Source of the DNA: Granulicella sp. UBA5172
Lineage (GTDB): Bacteria > Acidobacteriota > Terriglobia > Terriglobales > Acidobacteriaceae
NCBI GenBank assembly: GCA_002413385.1
Contig: DHWW01000010.1
Span: forward strand, 26,332 to 41,362
DNA length: 15,031 bases
Reading direction: 5' to 3'
The translations under genes were made by a program, and so were the position numbers. The notes under the pieces were generated by a model that was not told where the DNA came from, did not search any database, and worked only from the letters and a program-made list of their open reading frames with translations. Of this stretch, positions 7,156 through 15,031 are shown piece by piece (position 1 is the stretch's first letter; each line of letters starts with the position of its first letter).

Positions 7156-10100
7156 TCAGAAGCTGAACTTGATTGCGCCCTGCACGATGCGGTGGCCAAT
7201 CTTGTTCTGGGCATAACCGAACTGAGGGTTCAGCGCGCCCGTCTGATCGAAGGTTAGGTTCAAGCCCGGATCGTTCTGGATGAACGTCCTGACAGGATGG
7301 TTGAGGAAGTTGTAACCAGAAAAGCGGAACTGCAGCAGCTTCTTGCTCTCTGACCTGCCCCACGTGAAGTTCTTGAACGCCGAGATGTCCGTGTTGAAGT
7401 AGCCGGGACCAGTGAGGGTGGGGAAGATGTACGTTCCCTGCTGACCTGGAGTTGAGGTCGACGAGAAGCATGCACCGTTGATGTATTGCTTCGGTTTCAG
7501 TCCCTTACCCGGATTGCAGATGACCTTGGGCTGCAGCGTGATATCCCCTGAGCCCAGGATGGTTGTGTTGCTTGCCTGGATGGGCGTCGGTCCGGAATCC
7601 ACACCCATGAACATGGTGTGTGCCGGAATGAATGAGGCGTAGTTGAAGTTGCTGGAGACCGCAGCCTGCAGGTCTGCACCGGTCTGATATTGCACAACAC
7701 CGGACAGCTGCCAGCCGTTCGCCACACCGCGGACGATCAAATTGGCTCCAGTCACCTTCGGGAGCTCCCAGACATACGCAACGTTGAAGATGTTCGTGCG
7801 GTTGTTCGGGAGGGTTCCGTAGTTATTCTTCAAGCTGGTCGGATCGCCCGTGGCAGAACCGCTTTCACCGCGGATACCGAGAGCCTTCGAGAAGGTGTAG
7901 TTAGTCATGAAGGTGAACGGACCGTTCTGCTTGTTCCACGTGACCTGAAGACTGTTGTAGTTGGAGTACATCTTGTGATTGATGATCTTCAACGACGCGT
8001 AGTCTTTGTACGGGCGCAATGCATTCTGGTTGTTGGTGCTGTAGCAGCCGCCACCACCGCATCCATTCTGGTGCGGATCCCAGCCATAAGCTTGGAACAA
8101 GCTTCCGATCTGCAGGTCATTCAACTGGTAGAAGTTGTTGTTCCAGTTGCTCAAGTCGGTTGAGTCGCTGCCAACGTAGCTGATTTCCAGGAGGCTCTGC
8201 CATGGTACCCGCTGCGCCACGGTAACGCTGTAGTTCTGGGTCATGGGCTGTAGATCGTCAGTCGGATCCAGGGCCTGTACGCCGCCCGGAGGAGGCGCGG
8301 TAGACGCGTTCAGTGGCGCCAGATCGCGTAGACGCGTTGGCGAGAGCGTGGCGCTGTACGAACCCTGAGTAATGCTGTAGGCCCCGCCCTGGACGTTCTG
8401 TTCATCGTGGTAGCGGTATACGCCGTAGCCGCCGCGCAGGATGGTGCTGCCCCTTCCGAACATATCCCACGCAAACCCTACGCGCGGATCGAGGTAGAAG
8501 AGACGGGTCTTGGTGCCGGAGAGCGGTACCGACGATGTCTTCTTGTGCCACAGCAGACCCGGCAGTTGCGTGGCGATCTGCGTAGGATCGTTACTCAAGT
8601 CAACGTATTGGTTCGGATACCACGCTGCAAAGCCGTACCCCGTAGTGTCACTCCACGGGCCCAGGTGCGACAGACGCAGACCATATTCCAGCGTCACGCG
8701 ATGCGAGATCTTCCAGGAATCCTGGCCGTAGAACTCGTTCGTGAGATAACGGAACGCTGGCACGGTGTTGAAGTTCTGCTCGGAGTACGACGCAATGTTG
8801 CCGATGAGCATGTCGGCGTAGGCATTGCCCGAGGAATTTCCGCCCCAGTTGGCGAACTGCATGGAACCATTGACGGCGCCATTGCCAGGCTGCTGGTTAA
8901 AGGTGCGCTCCCAAAAGAAGCCGAACTTCAAGGTATGGGTTCCCCACACCTTGAAGATGTTGTCGCCTAACGAAGGCAGAGTCTTCTTCGCGTAGACGGT
9001 GCCGTTGAGTTCGAACCCGGTATTGAGTTGGTTGGCGATGCCGTCGCTCCAGCCCGTCATCTGCGGGAAAATCATTTTTCCAGGGGTGGGGTGATTGAAA
9101 AGCAGGCTGTAATTCAACCCAAGTCCCTGGCGGTTTACCTTGGACGGGTCCGTGAAGGAATTGGGCATGTTCAGGTAGGTGTAGCTGAAGATCAGCTCGT
9201 TGGTGAGGCTGGAGCTGAATACCTTGGTAAGGCTGGCGGTAACCACATCCGACTGTGAGCTTTCATGGAGCGGGCTGGGATAGGGTACCGTGGGAGAAAC
9301 CCAGCTCTGCGCGTTGCCGGTCCAAAGGGTATCGAGGCTCGACTCTGAGCTGTCCCGCTGGCGGTTGTAGGTGACGTACAGCTTGGTTGAGTCGCTGATA
9401 TTAAGGTCCACGCGGCCGCGAAGCTGCAACATGTTCGCGAAGCGTGTACCGGCGCTGATATAGTTCGCGCCGCCGTTGGCCCCTGGATCCGCATTGGGAA
9501 GCGGATAGGTGTTCATCAGGATCAGCCCGTTTGGGTCGATCATGTCCGCCGGAAGCAGGCCGTTGTTGTAACCCTGGCTGTTGGGAACGGAATTGACTGC
9601 GTAACCATTCAGCTTGCTGAGGTAGCCGGCATCGGTGAAGTCACCGCCGCGCATCGCCGCGGTGGGAACAACTGAGCGGTAAATACCGTTGTCGACATCC
9701 TGCTTGTAGTACTCGGCGCCAACGAAGAAGAACAGGCGGTCGTGATTCTTGTTGAAACCTATGCCGGGTATGATCAGCGGACCACCGATGTTTGCACCCG
9801 GGTAGAAGTACTTGGTTTGCGGGCGTGGAGCGATCGGCTGCCCAAGGGCATTGCTGCCCGCATTCTTATAGAGCCAGTCGTTGGCGTTCAGGGCATAGTA
9901 CCGGGAGTATATATAGGCTTCCCCATGGAAGTCCTTGCCGCCCGATTTGCCGACGGTGTTGATCACGATCGGCCCCTTGGCTGAGTCCGCGCCGAAGTTC
10001 GACGTTTGGACCGTCAACTCGGAGGTCATATCGATATTCGTGTTCATGGCCTGGCCGCAGTTGCAGCCGGGGTCAATAATGTCCGCGCCGTCAGAGGTAA

Positions 10101-10728
10101 TGTCGATGGCGCCCGTGCGCTGGCCGTTGGAGGAGAAACTGCCTACCGGACCGTGACCGGTGCTTTCATCGGAGCCCGCGTAAGAGCTCTGGTTCAGGGC
10201 GCCGCCCGTGAACGCCATGCCGGGCATGATCTTGATGAACTCGGCCGCGTTCTGACCCACAATCGGGATGTTCTGCATCTGCTTTTCGCTGATCGTGAAG
10301 GACTTTTCGCCCGAGTCCTCAGGGGTAATCTGGGTTTCAGTTCCCAGAACCACGACTGTATCGCTGGCGGCGCCCGGCTGAAGTGCGATGCCGGCTACTT
10401 TGCGCTGATCGGAAGCCTCAAGGACAAGGCCCTTTGCTTCCCAGGCTCGGAATCCCCGCATCTCCACCTTGATTGTGTAGCTGCCGGGAGGGACCGCGTT
10501 AAAGGAGAAGTATCCTTCGCTGTTGCTGACCGTTTTGCGCGTGTCGCCGCTGGTCTCATTGATAAGGGTTACGTTGGACTTCTGAACTATGGCGCCCGAT
10601 ACGTCCAACACGGTTCCTGTGAGGGAAGAGCTGGTTGTCTGTCCAAACCCTGATGATCCTGAAAGAAACAACAGGGATAGGACTGCGAGAACACAAATCT
10701 GCACAAAGTAGGTTCTAGGACTACGCAT
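7156..10728 (-). CDS. TonB-dependent receptor, Oar-like, with N-terminal carboxypeptidase-regulatory-like domain
   Basis: Outer-membrane beta-barrel expected to import a ligand using energy from TonB-ExbBD. In the 1190-residue protein a signal peptide (about 1-30, ending GFGQ) precedes a CarboxypepD_reg-like domain (about 35-118, with LTGTVLD, EGYFSFNAVPPGSYTIKV). DTVVVLG (123-129) resembles a TonB box. The plug covers about 145-260 (MQNIPIVGQN, FGADSAKGPIVINTVGKSGG) and the barrel the rest, ending in the terminal phenylalanine of outer-membrane proteins (IKFSF). Cysteines come in pairs (222/224, 890/895, 1071/1087), suggesting extracytoplasmic disulfides. The ATG at 10726-10728 has AGGAG at 10739-10743, ten bases upstream. 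This receptor type is abundant in Acidobacteriota, and ligands are mostly unknown. The neighbouring GH9/GH115 genes suggest plant oligosaccharides, but no SusD-like lipoprotein accompanies it, so the substrate is a guess. A 336-base gap from the upstream TPR gene suggests its own promoter. Confidence 0.95.
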   Translation of the reverse strand: MRSPRTYFVQICVLAVLSLLFLSGSSGFGQTTSSSLTGTVLDVSGAIVQKSNVTLINETSGDTRKTVSNSEGYFSFNAVPPGSYTIKVEMRGFRAWEAKGLVLEASDQRKVAGIALQPGAASDTVVVLGTETQITPEDSGEKSFTISEKQMQNIPIVGQNAAEFIKIMPGMAFTGGALNQSSYAGSDESTGHGPVGSFSSNGQRTGAIDITSDGADIIDPGCNCGQAMNTNIDMTSELTVQTSNFGADSAKGPIVINTVGKSGGKDFHGEAYIYSRYYALNANDWLYKNAGSNALGQPIAPRPQTKYFYPGANIGGPLIIPGIGFNKNHDRLFFFVGAEYYKQDVDNGIYRSVVPTAAMRGGDFTDAGYLSKLNGYAVNSVPNSQGYNNGLLPADMIDPNGLILMNTYPLPNADPGANGGANYISAGTRFANMLQLRGRVDLNISDSTKLYVTYNRQRDSSESSLDTLWTGNAQSWVSPTVPYPSPLHESSQSDVVTASLTKVFSSSLTNELIFSYTYLNMPNSFTDPSKVNRQGLGLNYSLLFNHPTPGKMIFPQMTGWSDGIANQLNTGFELNGTVYAKKTLPSLGDNIFKVWGTHTLKFGFFWERTFNQQPGNGAVNGSMQFANWGGNSSGNAYADMLIGNIASYSEQNFNTVPAFRYLTNEFYGQDSWKISHRVTLEYGLRLSHLGPWSDTTGYGFAAWYPNQYVDLSNDPTQIATQLPGLLWHKKTSSVPLSGTKTRLFYLDPRVGFAWDMFGRGSTILRGGYGVYRYHDEQNVQGGAYSITQGSYSATLSPTRLRDLAPLNASTAPPPGGVQALDPTDDLQPMTQNYSVTVAQRVPWQSLLEISYVGSDSTDLSNWNNNFYQLNDLQIGSLFQAYGWDPHQNGCGGGGCYSTNNQNALRPYKDYASLKIINHKMYSNYNSLQVTWNKQNGPFTFMTNYTFSKALGIRGESGSATGDPTSLKNNYGTLPNNRTNIFNVAYVWELPKVTGANLIVRGVANGWQLSGVVQYQTGADLQAAVSSNFNYASFIPAHTMFMGVDSGPTPIQASNTTILGSGDITLQPKVICNPGKGLKPKQYINGACFSSTSTPGQQGTYIFPTLTGPGYFNTDISAFKNFTWGRSESKKLLQFRFSGYNFLNHPVRTFIQNDPGLNLTFDQTGALNPQFGYAQNKIGHRIVQGAIKFSF

Positions 10729-10738
10729 TTGGCTTGAT

Positions 10739-10743
10739 CTCCT
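10739..10743 (-). promoter_or_regulatory. Ribosome-binding site of the TonB-dependent receptor
   Basis: CTCCT on the plus strand reads AGGAG on the coding strand, ten bases before the ATG at 10726-10728. The spacing is slightly long but workable, and it fixes the start that gives the signal peptide. Confidence 0.6.
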
Positions 10744-11064
10744 GAAAGTGCCTTAAGTAACCGAACTGCTCGAGCCGTTTTGACCGGGCTTCTCCGTGAA
10801 GCGCAACCACCGGGCTGCCTTGTAAACGTCTATTGGTTCCCGTGCGATTGCCGACTACCACTAGAAACGAAAGGATGGGTAGTTGGCAAGGGGAAATTAG
10901 TGGATTTCACGGGGTATACCCCTGCTTGTCGCAGGTAATATACGGCGACGACCACCTGAAATATGGAAAACTGGAGAAAGGAAGGCGCGGAAGCAGGAGA
11001 GAGTTCTATTTATTGGATTCTTGAGCGGGGTGTCTGCGACTGCCAGCGATGGGTGAGCTGAATC
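10744..11064. other. Non-coding region upstream of the receptor gene
   Basis: This 321-base stretch, from the receptor's ribosome-binding site to the TPR gene's stop, contains no gene I believe in. A 63-codon open frame on the plus strand at 10833-11024 lacks family features and a good ribosome-binding site. The stretch must hold the receptor's promoter unless the receptor is read from the upstream operon. I find no clear -35/-10 pair. TATATT (minus strand, 10937-10942) is a passable -10 box but has no -35 partner. The notable elements are the palindrome and small hairpin at 10911-10935. Confidence 0.5.
10911..10935. repeat. 12-bp perfect palindrome GGGGTATACCCC fused to a small hairpin
   Basis: GGGGTATACCCC (10911-10922) is its own reverse complement. 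It shares its last two bases with CCTGC-TTGTC-GCAGG (10921-10935), a 5-bp stem with a five-base loop. The pair lies 183 bases upstream of the receptor's start. A palindrome this size in an upstream region could be an operator for a dimeric regulator. The symmetry is visible; binding is not known. Confidence 0.45.
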
Positions 11065-12174
11065 TCACGGCCAGTTCGCCTGCTCAACTTTCAGCTTGTT
11101 GTACTCGGCCTGCTCCCGCCGCATGTCGTCCATCCGGCCCAGGGCGCGGTAGCAATTGGCAAGGTAAAGCCGGATCCTTGGGCTGACCGCATCGAGACGC
11201 TTGGCGGCGAGAAACGCATCCAGCGCCTTCTCATACTCTCCCTGCGTACTGAGAGCCTGGCCCAGGGCCAGTCTCGGACCGACGGAATCAGGACTGAGGG
11301 TCACTGCCTCGCGCGCCCATTTCACGGCTTCCACAAGCTTGCCGTCGAGAGTGTCCCTGAGCGCGAGCTGGACTCGCGCCGGAACGCTGTCTGGATTCAG
11401 GCGTAGCTCTTCAAGAAACTGCGGGGCAGCCAGTTCGGGATGAACCGACGCCAAATGAATGCCGTAAAAGTAATGAACGTTCGGAAAGCTGGGATACTTG
11501 ATCAGAAGCGCCATAAAATCCGCCTCGGCTTCAGCCGGTTTTTCCGTGTAGAGATCCCAAAAGGTCCGTCCGGCCATGGTAACAACGTCTCGTTCATTTT
11601 CCGGAACGTCGCTGGGCAGCACAGGCATGCGCAAAGAGGCCAGGCCGGTGGCAAAGACCATATCGGGGTTATTCCGGGCTTCGCGCGCCACCCTAACCAT
11701 CACCTCCTGGGCCAGCTCAAAAGCTCCCTGCCGAATGAGCAGCATGGAAAGATGGAAATCCGCCACATCCATCAGCTGACCCACCGCCTGCTGGTTGGGC
11801 AACATCATGTGGGCTTTTTTCAGGTGTTCAAACGCCGCGCCATACTCGCCTGTTCGGAACTCGCACAGGCCGAGCAACGCCCAGCCGGGAACTGCTGAAG
11901 TATCCAGCTTCACCATGCGGGTCAGCGCATCCCGGCATTCGGCGTAGTGGTCGCCCTCGTACTGAATCATGCCCAGGGCCCACCAGCCTTCGGCCCACCC
12001 CGGGCGCAGGCTCACGGCCTGCGAATAGAGCCGAATCGCCTCGGCGGGCAGGTTGTCCTGATAGGCCTTCTGCGCCTGGCTGGAAATATCGTCAAATGTC
12101 TGCGCTGCGGTTTGCGCCGGGGCGTTAGCCGCCAGCACGATCACCATGGTCACGAAGCCTATCGCACGTTTCAC
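11065..12174 (-). CDS. Secreted tetratricopeptide-repeat protein, last gene of the VWA-TPR-TPR operon
   Basis: A 369-residue exported TPR protein; TPR arrays are protein-protein interaction scaffolds. The N-terminus (KR, then FVTMVIVLAANAPAQ) is a signal peptide of about 24 residues. TPR helices cover about 30-130 (AYQDNLPAEAIRLYSQAV, GWAEGWWALGMIQYEGDH, EYGAAFEHLKKA) and 250-360 (GKLVEAVKWAREAVTLSPDS, GEYEKALDAFLAAKRLD). A less regular helical middle lies between. There is no enzymatic motif. The start is GTG (12172-12174), overlapping the upstream gene's TGA by four bases (GTGA), which implies translational coupling; GAGG lies only two bases ahead. An ATG at residue 10 would cut into the signal peptide and is less likely. 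Function is unknown; the operon suggests work with the other TPR protein and the VWA-like protein in the periplasm. No convincing terminator follows. Confidence 0.88.
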   Translation of the reverse strand: MKRAIGFVTMVIVLAANAPAQTAAQTFDDISSQAQKAYQDNLPAEAIRLYSQAVSLRPGWAEGWWALGMIQYEGDHYAECRDALTRMVKLDTSAVPGWALLGLCEFRTGEYGAAFEHLKKAHMMLPNQQAVGQLMDVADFHLSMLLIRQGAFELAQEVMVRVAREARNNPDMVFATGLASLRMPVLPSDVPENERDVVTMAGRTFWDLYTEKPAEAEADFMALLIKYPSFPNVHYFYGIHLASVHPELAAPQFLEELRLNPDSVPARVQLALRDTLDGKLVEAVKWAREAVTLSPDSVGPRLALGQALSTQGEYEKALDAFLAAKRLDAVSPRIRLYLANCYRALGRMDDMRREQAEYNKLKVEQANWP

Positions 12175-13307
12175 TTCCTCAGGCTCCGTCCCCGTTCCTG
12201 GTCGTGGGCTGTGATCTCCGCCGCCAATTTCTCGGCAACCTTCCGTTCCTGGCGGCCTTCAACATCGCGGCCAAGGCGAAAATCGATCGTGGAAAGGCTG
12301 CGATGAGCCTCTGTGTACTCGGGCGCATCCTTCACCAGCTCCTGCAACAAGTCCGCTGCTCGCTTGTCATCCCCTTCCGCCGAACAGACCAGGGCAAACT
12401 CGTACCGGGCGCGAACTTCGCCTGGCCGCAGTTGCATGGCGCGCTCCAGTTGAGTGTGCGCTTCCTCCAGTCGGCCCTGCTCGCGCAGCAGGGTGCCAAG
12501 AAAGAGGCGCGCCTCCACCGAATTTGGATCGAGAGCGATGGCCTTCCGGAACGCCGCTTCCGCTCCAGCAAGATCGGCGGTGTTGTAGTCGAGACGTCCT
12601 AAAAGACCGTAAGCCTCCGGCAGGTTCGGATCAAGCTCGATGGCACGGTTGACTTCCGTCAGACCCACCTTCGGGTCGTTCGCCTTCATGTGCGTGTAAG
12701 CCATGAGCATGTGCGCCTGGGCCGTATCGCCGTTACGCATGATTCGCTCGATGAGTTCGGAACCCCGCGCTTCCTGGCCGTCGTGCAACAAGGCGGTGCC
12801 CAGAAGATAGGCGACGCCCATGTCGCTCGGGTCGCTCGCAGCCAGCGGGGTCAGCAGGGCAATTACCCGCGTGTTCTTATCGAGGCGCAACAGGCTTTCC
12901 CCGAGAAGCAGCTTCACCTGGCGCGCCTGGGGTTGATCCGGCGGCAGCGCCGACTCCACAGCTTCAAAGTTCTCAATTGCCTTTCCGATCTGCCCCATCT
13001 TGTAATAGGCAATGCCAAGATTGAAGCGGATGCCGTAATTCGCGGGCTGCGCCGCAAGCGCTTGCGTGTACTGGTGAATCGCTTCATCGTAGCGGCCCTC
13101 GTGGGCCAGGGCCGCCGCAAGGTTGGAGCGCACCAGGGTGGCATCAGGGTGCTCCTTCAGGAAGGTTTGATACTCCGTGATCGCCTCGGCAAAGTGACCC
13201 GACTGATGCAGTTCCACCGCACGGCGCAGGCTTTGCTGCCCTGCTCCCTCCTGGCCCCATGCAAACGGAACCGCCCATAGCAGCCCTATCACTAACCACC
13301 GACCCAT
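12171..13307 (-). CDS. Secreted tetratricopeptide-repeat protein, middle gene of the VWA-TPR-TPR operon
   Basis: A protein of about 378 residues made almost wholly of TPR units after a signal peptide (MGRWLVIGLLWAVPFAWG). I count roughly nine to ten repeats in tandem, with canonical spacing and residues: GHFAEAITEYQTFLKEHP, GRYDEAIHQYTQALAAQP, GQIGKAIENFEAV, then ADLAGAEAAFRKAIALDPNS and GRLEEAHTQLERAMQLRP. The end is charged and helical. The start needs care. An ATG at 13317-13319 touches the GGAGG at 13320-13324 with no spacing, so it is unlikely to be used. The ATG at 13305-13307 (12-base spacing), or the GTG just before it at 13308-13310 (9-base spacing), fits better and gives a clean signal peptide. 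The gene starts about 49 bases after the VWA-like stop and overlaps the next TPR gene by four bases. Likely an exported scaffold; its partner is unknown. Confidence 0.88.
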   Translation of the reverse strand: MGRWLVIGLLWAVPFAWGQEGAGQQSLRRAVELHQSGHFAEAITEYQTFLKEHPDATLVRSNLAAALAHEGRYDEAIHQYTQALAAQPANYGIRFNLGIAYYKMGQIGKAIENFEAVESALPPDQPQARQVKLLLGESLLRLDKNTRVIALLTPLAASDPSDMGVAYLLGTALLHDGQEARGSELIERIMRNGDTAQAHMLMAYTHMKANDPKVGLTEVNRAIELDPNLPEAYGLLGRLDYNTADLAGAEAAFRKAIALDPNSVEARLFLGTLLREQGRLEEAHTQLERAMQLRPGEVRARYEFALVCSAEGDDKRAADLLQELVKDAPEYTEAHRSLSTIDFRLGRDVEGRQERKVAEKLAAEITAHDQERGRSLRK

Positions 13308-13319
13308 CACGTTCAACAT

Positions 13320-13324
13320 CCTCC
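13320..13324 (-). promoter_or_regulatory. Ribosome-binding site that decides the middle TPR gene's start
   Basis: CCTCC on the plus strand reads GGAGG on the coding strand. It directly abuts an ATG at 13317-13319, too close for initiation. It is nine bases from a GTG (13308-13310) and 12 from an ATG (13305-13307), so one of those is the likely start. Confidence 0.55.
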
Positions 13325-13356
13325 GGTAGAGAACTCGACTGCAGCGCTATGCCTCG

Positions 13357-15031
13357 TTACTCCACTTGAAATTCCACCTTCTCTTGCGCCTTCGCATCAC
13401 CCTGGGTGACGCCGAACTGCAGTTCCCAGGAGCCGGGCGTGAACTTGTCCCCAGGGAGGTTGAGATTGTATGGAATCCGTCCGTCCTGCTGGGCTGCCGG
13501 CAGCGGCGGCACCTCCGCCGAACCGAGAAACTGTCCGCCCTTGTAGAACGAGATCGTCATCTTCGGCGCGTCTTTGATACTGCGGTCCGGGTAGATGGAA
13601 ACGTAGAAGGGTAGGACGTTGCCAGCGCCTCCTTTAAGTGTGCTCGTGAGCGTCGGGATAATCTTGCCCCCCGGCAGATAGAAAGCATCCGCCATCTGGT
13701 TGCCGGCCACCTTCTCCGTCTTGCGCACGATGACAATGTCGCTCATCGATAACTTGCTCGAGGGCTCCGGAACGGTGAAGGTGCTCTTTTTCACGCCGAT
13801 CTTGTTGCTCTTGCGGTCCATGACCGCAGTCTCGAGGCTGTAGCTGCCGGGAGCGAGTTCCGTGTGGAAGGTCTGGAGAAGGTTGCCCGATTTATAGCCA
13901 TCCATCCTGACCGCGTCCACCTGGACGGCGAAGTCCTTGCTGAACTTCTGCACAATTTCACCGCCGCTATCTTTTACAACCGCAAGCAGAGCAGCGTCGA
14001 CAGCAGCGGTTTTGTGGTCGGGCTGAAGGTCAAATTCCAGGCCCTTGAGCGGCGTCTCGAGCGTCACCATATATTCGATCTTCGGTCCGCGGTCATCGAA
14101 CCGCTCCAACTGCACCCTGAAAGGAAACATCGAAGAGGGCTGCGCGGAGTTCAACGCGGCAAACAGGGGCATCTCAAAGGCGTTCAGTTGCTGACCTTCT
14201 TTGAGAGGAGGAAGGGCAAAGTAACCGCTGCGGGCGTGAACCACAACGCCCGGGCGATCAACCCTGACCGAGATTCTGCGGAATTTGCCGTCGTACGAGG
14301 CGATATGTGGGCGGTATGTGGCCTCATAGTAGCTGCGCACTTCATCCAGCGCGGCTCGCAGCGGCGCTTTGGTGTCGTTCGTCTCGGCTATGGTAGCTCC
14401 GCCGGTCTGCTGCGCCAGATCGCGCAGCCACATCAGTGGGTTCTCGCGCAATGCTCCTTCAGCGCTTTCAGCCGCCCGCACCTGGCCGGTCGTCACCTCT
14501 CCCACACCACCGCTGAGTTGCGCTCCTCTGGTCTCGCCCGTGGCCGCGTCGAGGCTGCTCCGCCCCATGCTGTTTTGATCCCAGGTGATAAGCCCCTTCG
14601 GATCCACCGTATAGAAGCTGATATTCGCGCGGTTCGCCGCGCTGATCATGGCAACGTACTGCGCCTCGATCTGTTCAGGAATAAACAGGAAGGGGTTGAA
14701 GTACAAGATGACTTTGCGGCCGGGCAGGTGCGACTCCGCCTGAATCAGGCTCGACAGGGCCGTGATCGTGTTGCGCGCGTTGAACGTGGCGTCGCCCGCC
14801 TCAATCGAATTGAGCAGGTCGTATTGCATCTGCGCCATCTTCGTTGCGACGACGCCCTGCATCTGCGACTGCGACGGTCCGCTCTGCCCGCTCGCCTGAA
14901 GTGCCGGGTTCGCTGCAGCCGCATCGAGGGTCCCCTTCAACTCGACTCTCACTGCCTCCGATTGCTTCGAGTACTGGATGAATGACCACTTCTCAGATTG
15001 ATCCGCGGTCCTCAGCAGCGCGGCATGATCG
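13357..15031 (-). CDS. VWA-like protein of the 'VWFA-related Acidobacterial' type, 5' end outside the window
   Basis: 557 codons are visible and the frame is open to the right edge, so the start lies outside. A GTG at 14950-14952 is internal: 26 sense codons (beginning DHAALLRTADQSEKW) precede it in frame. The visible part begins inside a von Willebrand A-like fold: a helical stretch, then LPGRKVILYFNPFLFIPEQ and ANISFYTVDPKGL, resembling the later beta-strands of that fold. LMWLRDLAQQTGGATI and YYEATYRP follow, then GKFRRISVRVDRPGVVVHARSGYFALPP, typical of acidobacterial VWFA-related proteins. About 300 beta-rich residues complete it, ending in an Ig-like module (GSWELQFGV). Any metal-binding DxSxS motif would be in the missing N-terminus and cannot be judged. 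VWA proteins usually mediate adhesion or assembly. It heads, as far as visible, the operon with two exported TPR proteins and is probably exported too. The family fit is good; function is unknown. Confidence 0.85.
   Translation of the reverse strand, partial: DHAALLRTADQSEKWSFIQYSKQSEAVRVELKGTLDAAAANPALQASGQSGPSQSQMQGVVATKMAQMQYDLLNSIEAGDATFNARNTITALSSLIQAESHLPGRKVILYFNPFLFIPEQIEAQYVAMISAANRANISFYTVDPKGLITWDQNSMGRSSLDAATGETRGAQLSGGVGEVTTGQVRAAESAEGALRENPLMWLRDLAQQTGGATIAETNDTKAPLRAALDEVRSYYEATYRPHIASYDGKFRRISVRVDRPGVVVHARSGYFALPPLKEGQQLNAFEMPLFAALNSAQPSSMFPFRVQLERFDDRGPKIEYMVTLETPLKGLEFDLQPDHKTAAVDAALLAVVKDSGGEIVQKFSKDFAVQVDAVRMDGYKSGNLLQTFHTELAPGSYSLETAVMDRKSNKIGVKKSTFTVPEPSSKLSMSDIVIVRKTEKVAGNQMADAFYLPGGKIIPTLTSTLKGGAGNVLPFYVSIYPDRSIKDAPKMTISFYKGGQFLGSAEVPPLPAAQQDGRIPYNLNLPGDKFTPGSWELQFGVTQGDAKAQEKVEFQVE

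Noticed and set aside
10937..10942. TATATT on the minus strand as the receptor's -10 box
   Set aside because: No -35 partner or extended -10 motif is found at a suitable distance; such AT-rich hexamers arise by chance.
10833..11024. A 63-codon plus-strand open frame in the receptor's upstream region
   Set aside because: There is no good ribosome-binding site and no family resemblance. It contains the palindrome and hairpin, which suits non-coding sequence better.
11053..11068. GTGAG / CTCAC inverted repeat at the stop codon of the last TPR gene, as a possible terminator
   Set aside because: The stem is only 5 bp, it overlaps the stop codon, and no T-run follows on the minus strand.
13864..14985. 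A 373-codon plus-strand open frame opposite the VWA-like gene
   Set aside because: It is antisense to a gene with clear family features, and its translation is rich in Arg, Leu and His with no motif. High GC commonly opens such antisense frames.

Overview
The window looks like a chromosomal piece of an Acidobacteriota member, probably class Terriglobia. The base composition is moderately GC-rich. The large TonB-dependent receptor has an N-terminal carboxypeptidase-regulatory-like (CarboxypepD_reg / Oar-type) domain. It sits next to a von Willebrand A-like protein of the type often called 'VWFA-related Acidobacterial' and two secreted tetratricopeptide-repeat (TPR) proteins. That combination is typical of soil acidobacteria. 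This assignment is inferred from gene families; no marker gene is present.

Layout. (1) Positions 1-828, minus strand: a secreted ThuA-like protein. Its reading frame is broken by one base near 271-274, and its 3' end leaves the window. (2) 829-1088: a divergent intergenic region holding a 9-bp inverted repeat and a doubtful reading frame. (3) 1089-7037, plus strand: two large secreted plant-polysaccharide enzymes, a family 9 glycoside hydrolase (GH9) and a family 115 alpha-glucuronidase (GH115). They are probably one transcription unit, with a hairpin between them. (4) 7103-7131: a strong 11-bp hairpin between convergent genes, probably a shared terminator. (5) 7156-10728, minus strand: the TonB-dependent receptor. 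(6) 10729-11064: a 336-base intergenic region with a perfect 12-bp palindrome abutting a small hairpin. (7) 11065-15031, minus strand: a tight VWA-like -> TPR -> TPR operon. The two TPR genes overlap by four bases (GTGA), and the VWA-like gene runs off the right edge.

How the genes may work together. GH9 cleaves beta-1,4-glycan backbones, and GH115 removes (4-O-methyl)glucuronic acid from xylan. The receptor could import released oligosaccharides across the outer membrane. ThuA-like proteins often accompany sugar-utilisation genes. No SusD-like partner, sensor/regulator or inner-membrane transporter is visible. The VWA/TPR proteins look like exported scaffold or interaction proteins of unknown function. 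The link between the receptor and the enzymes is inferred only from adjacency.

No tRNA, rRNA, CRISPR array, insertion sequence or phage gene was recognised.
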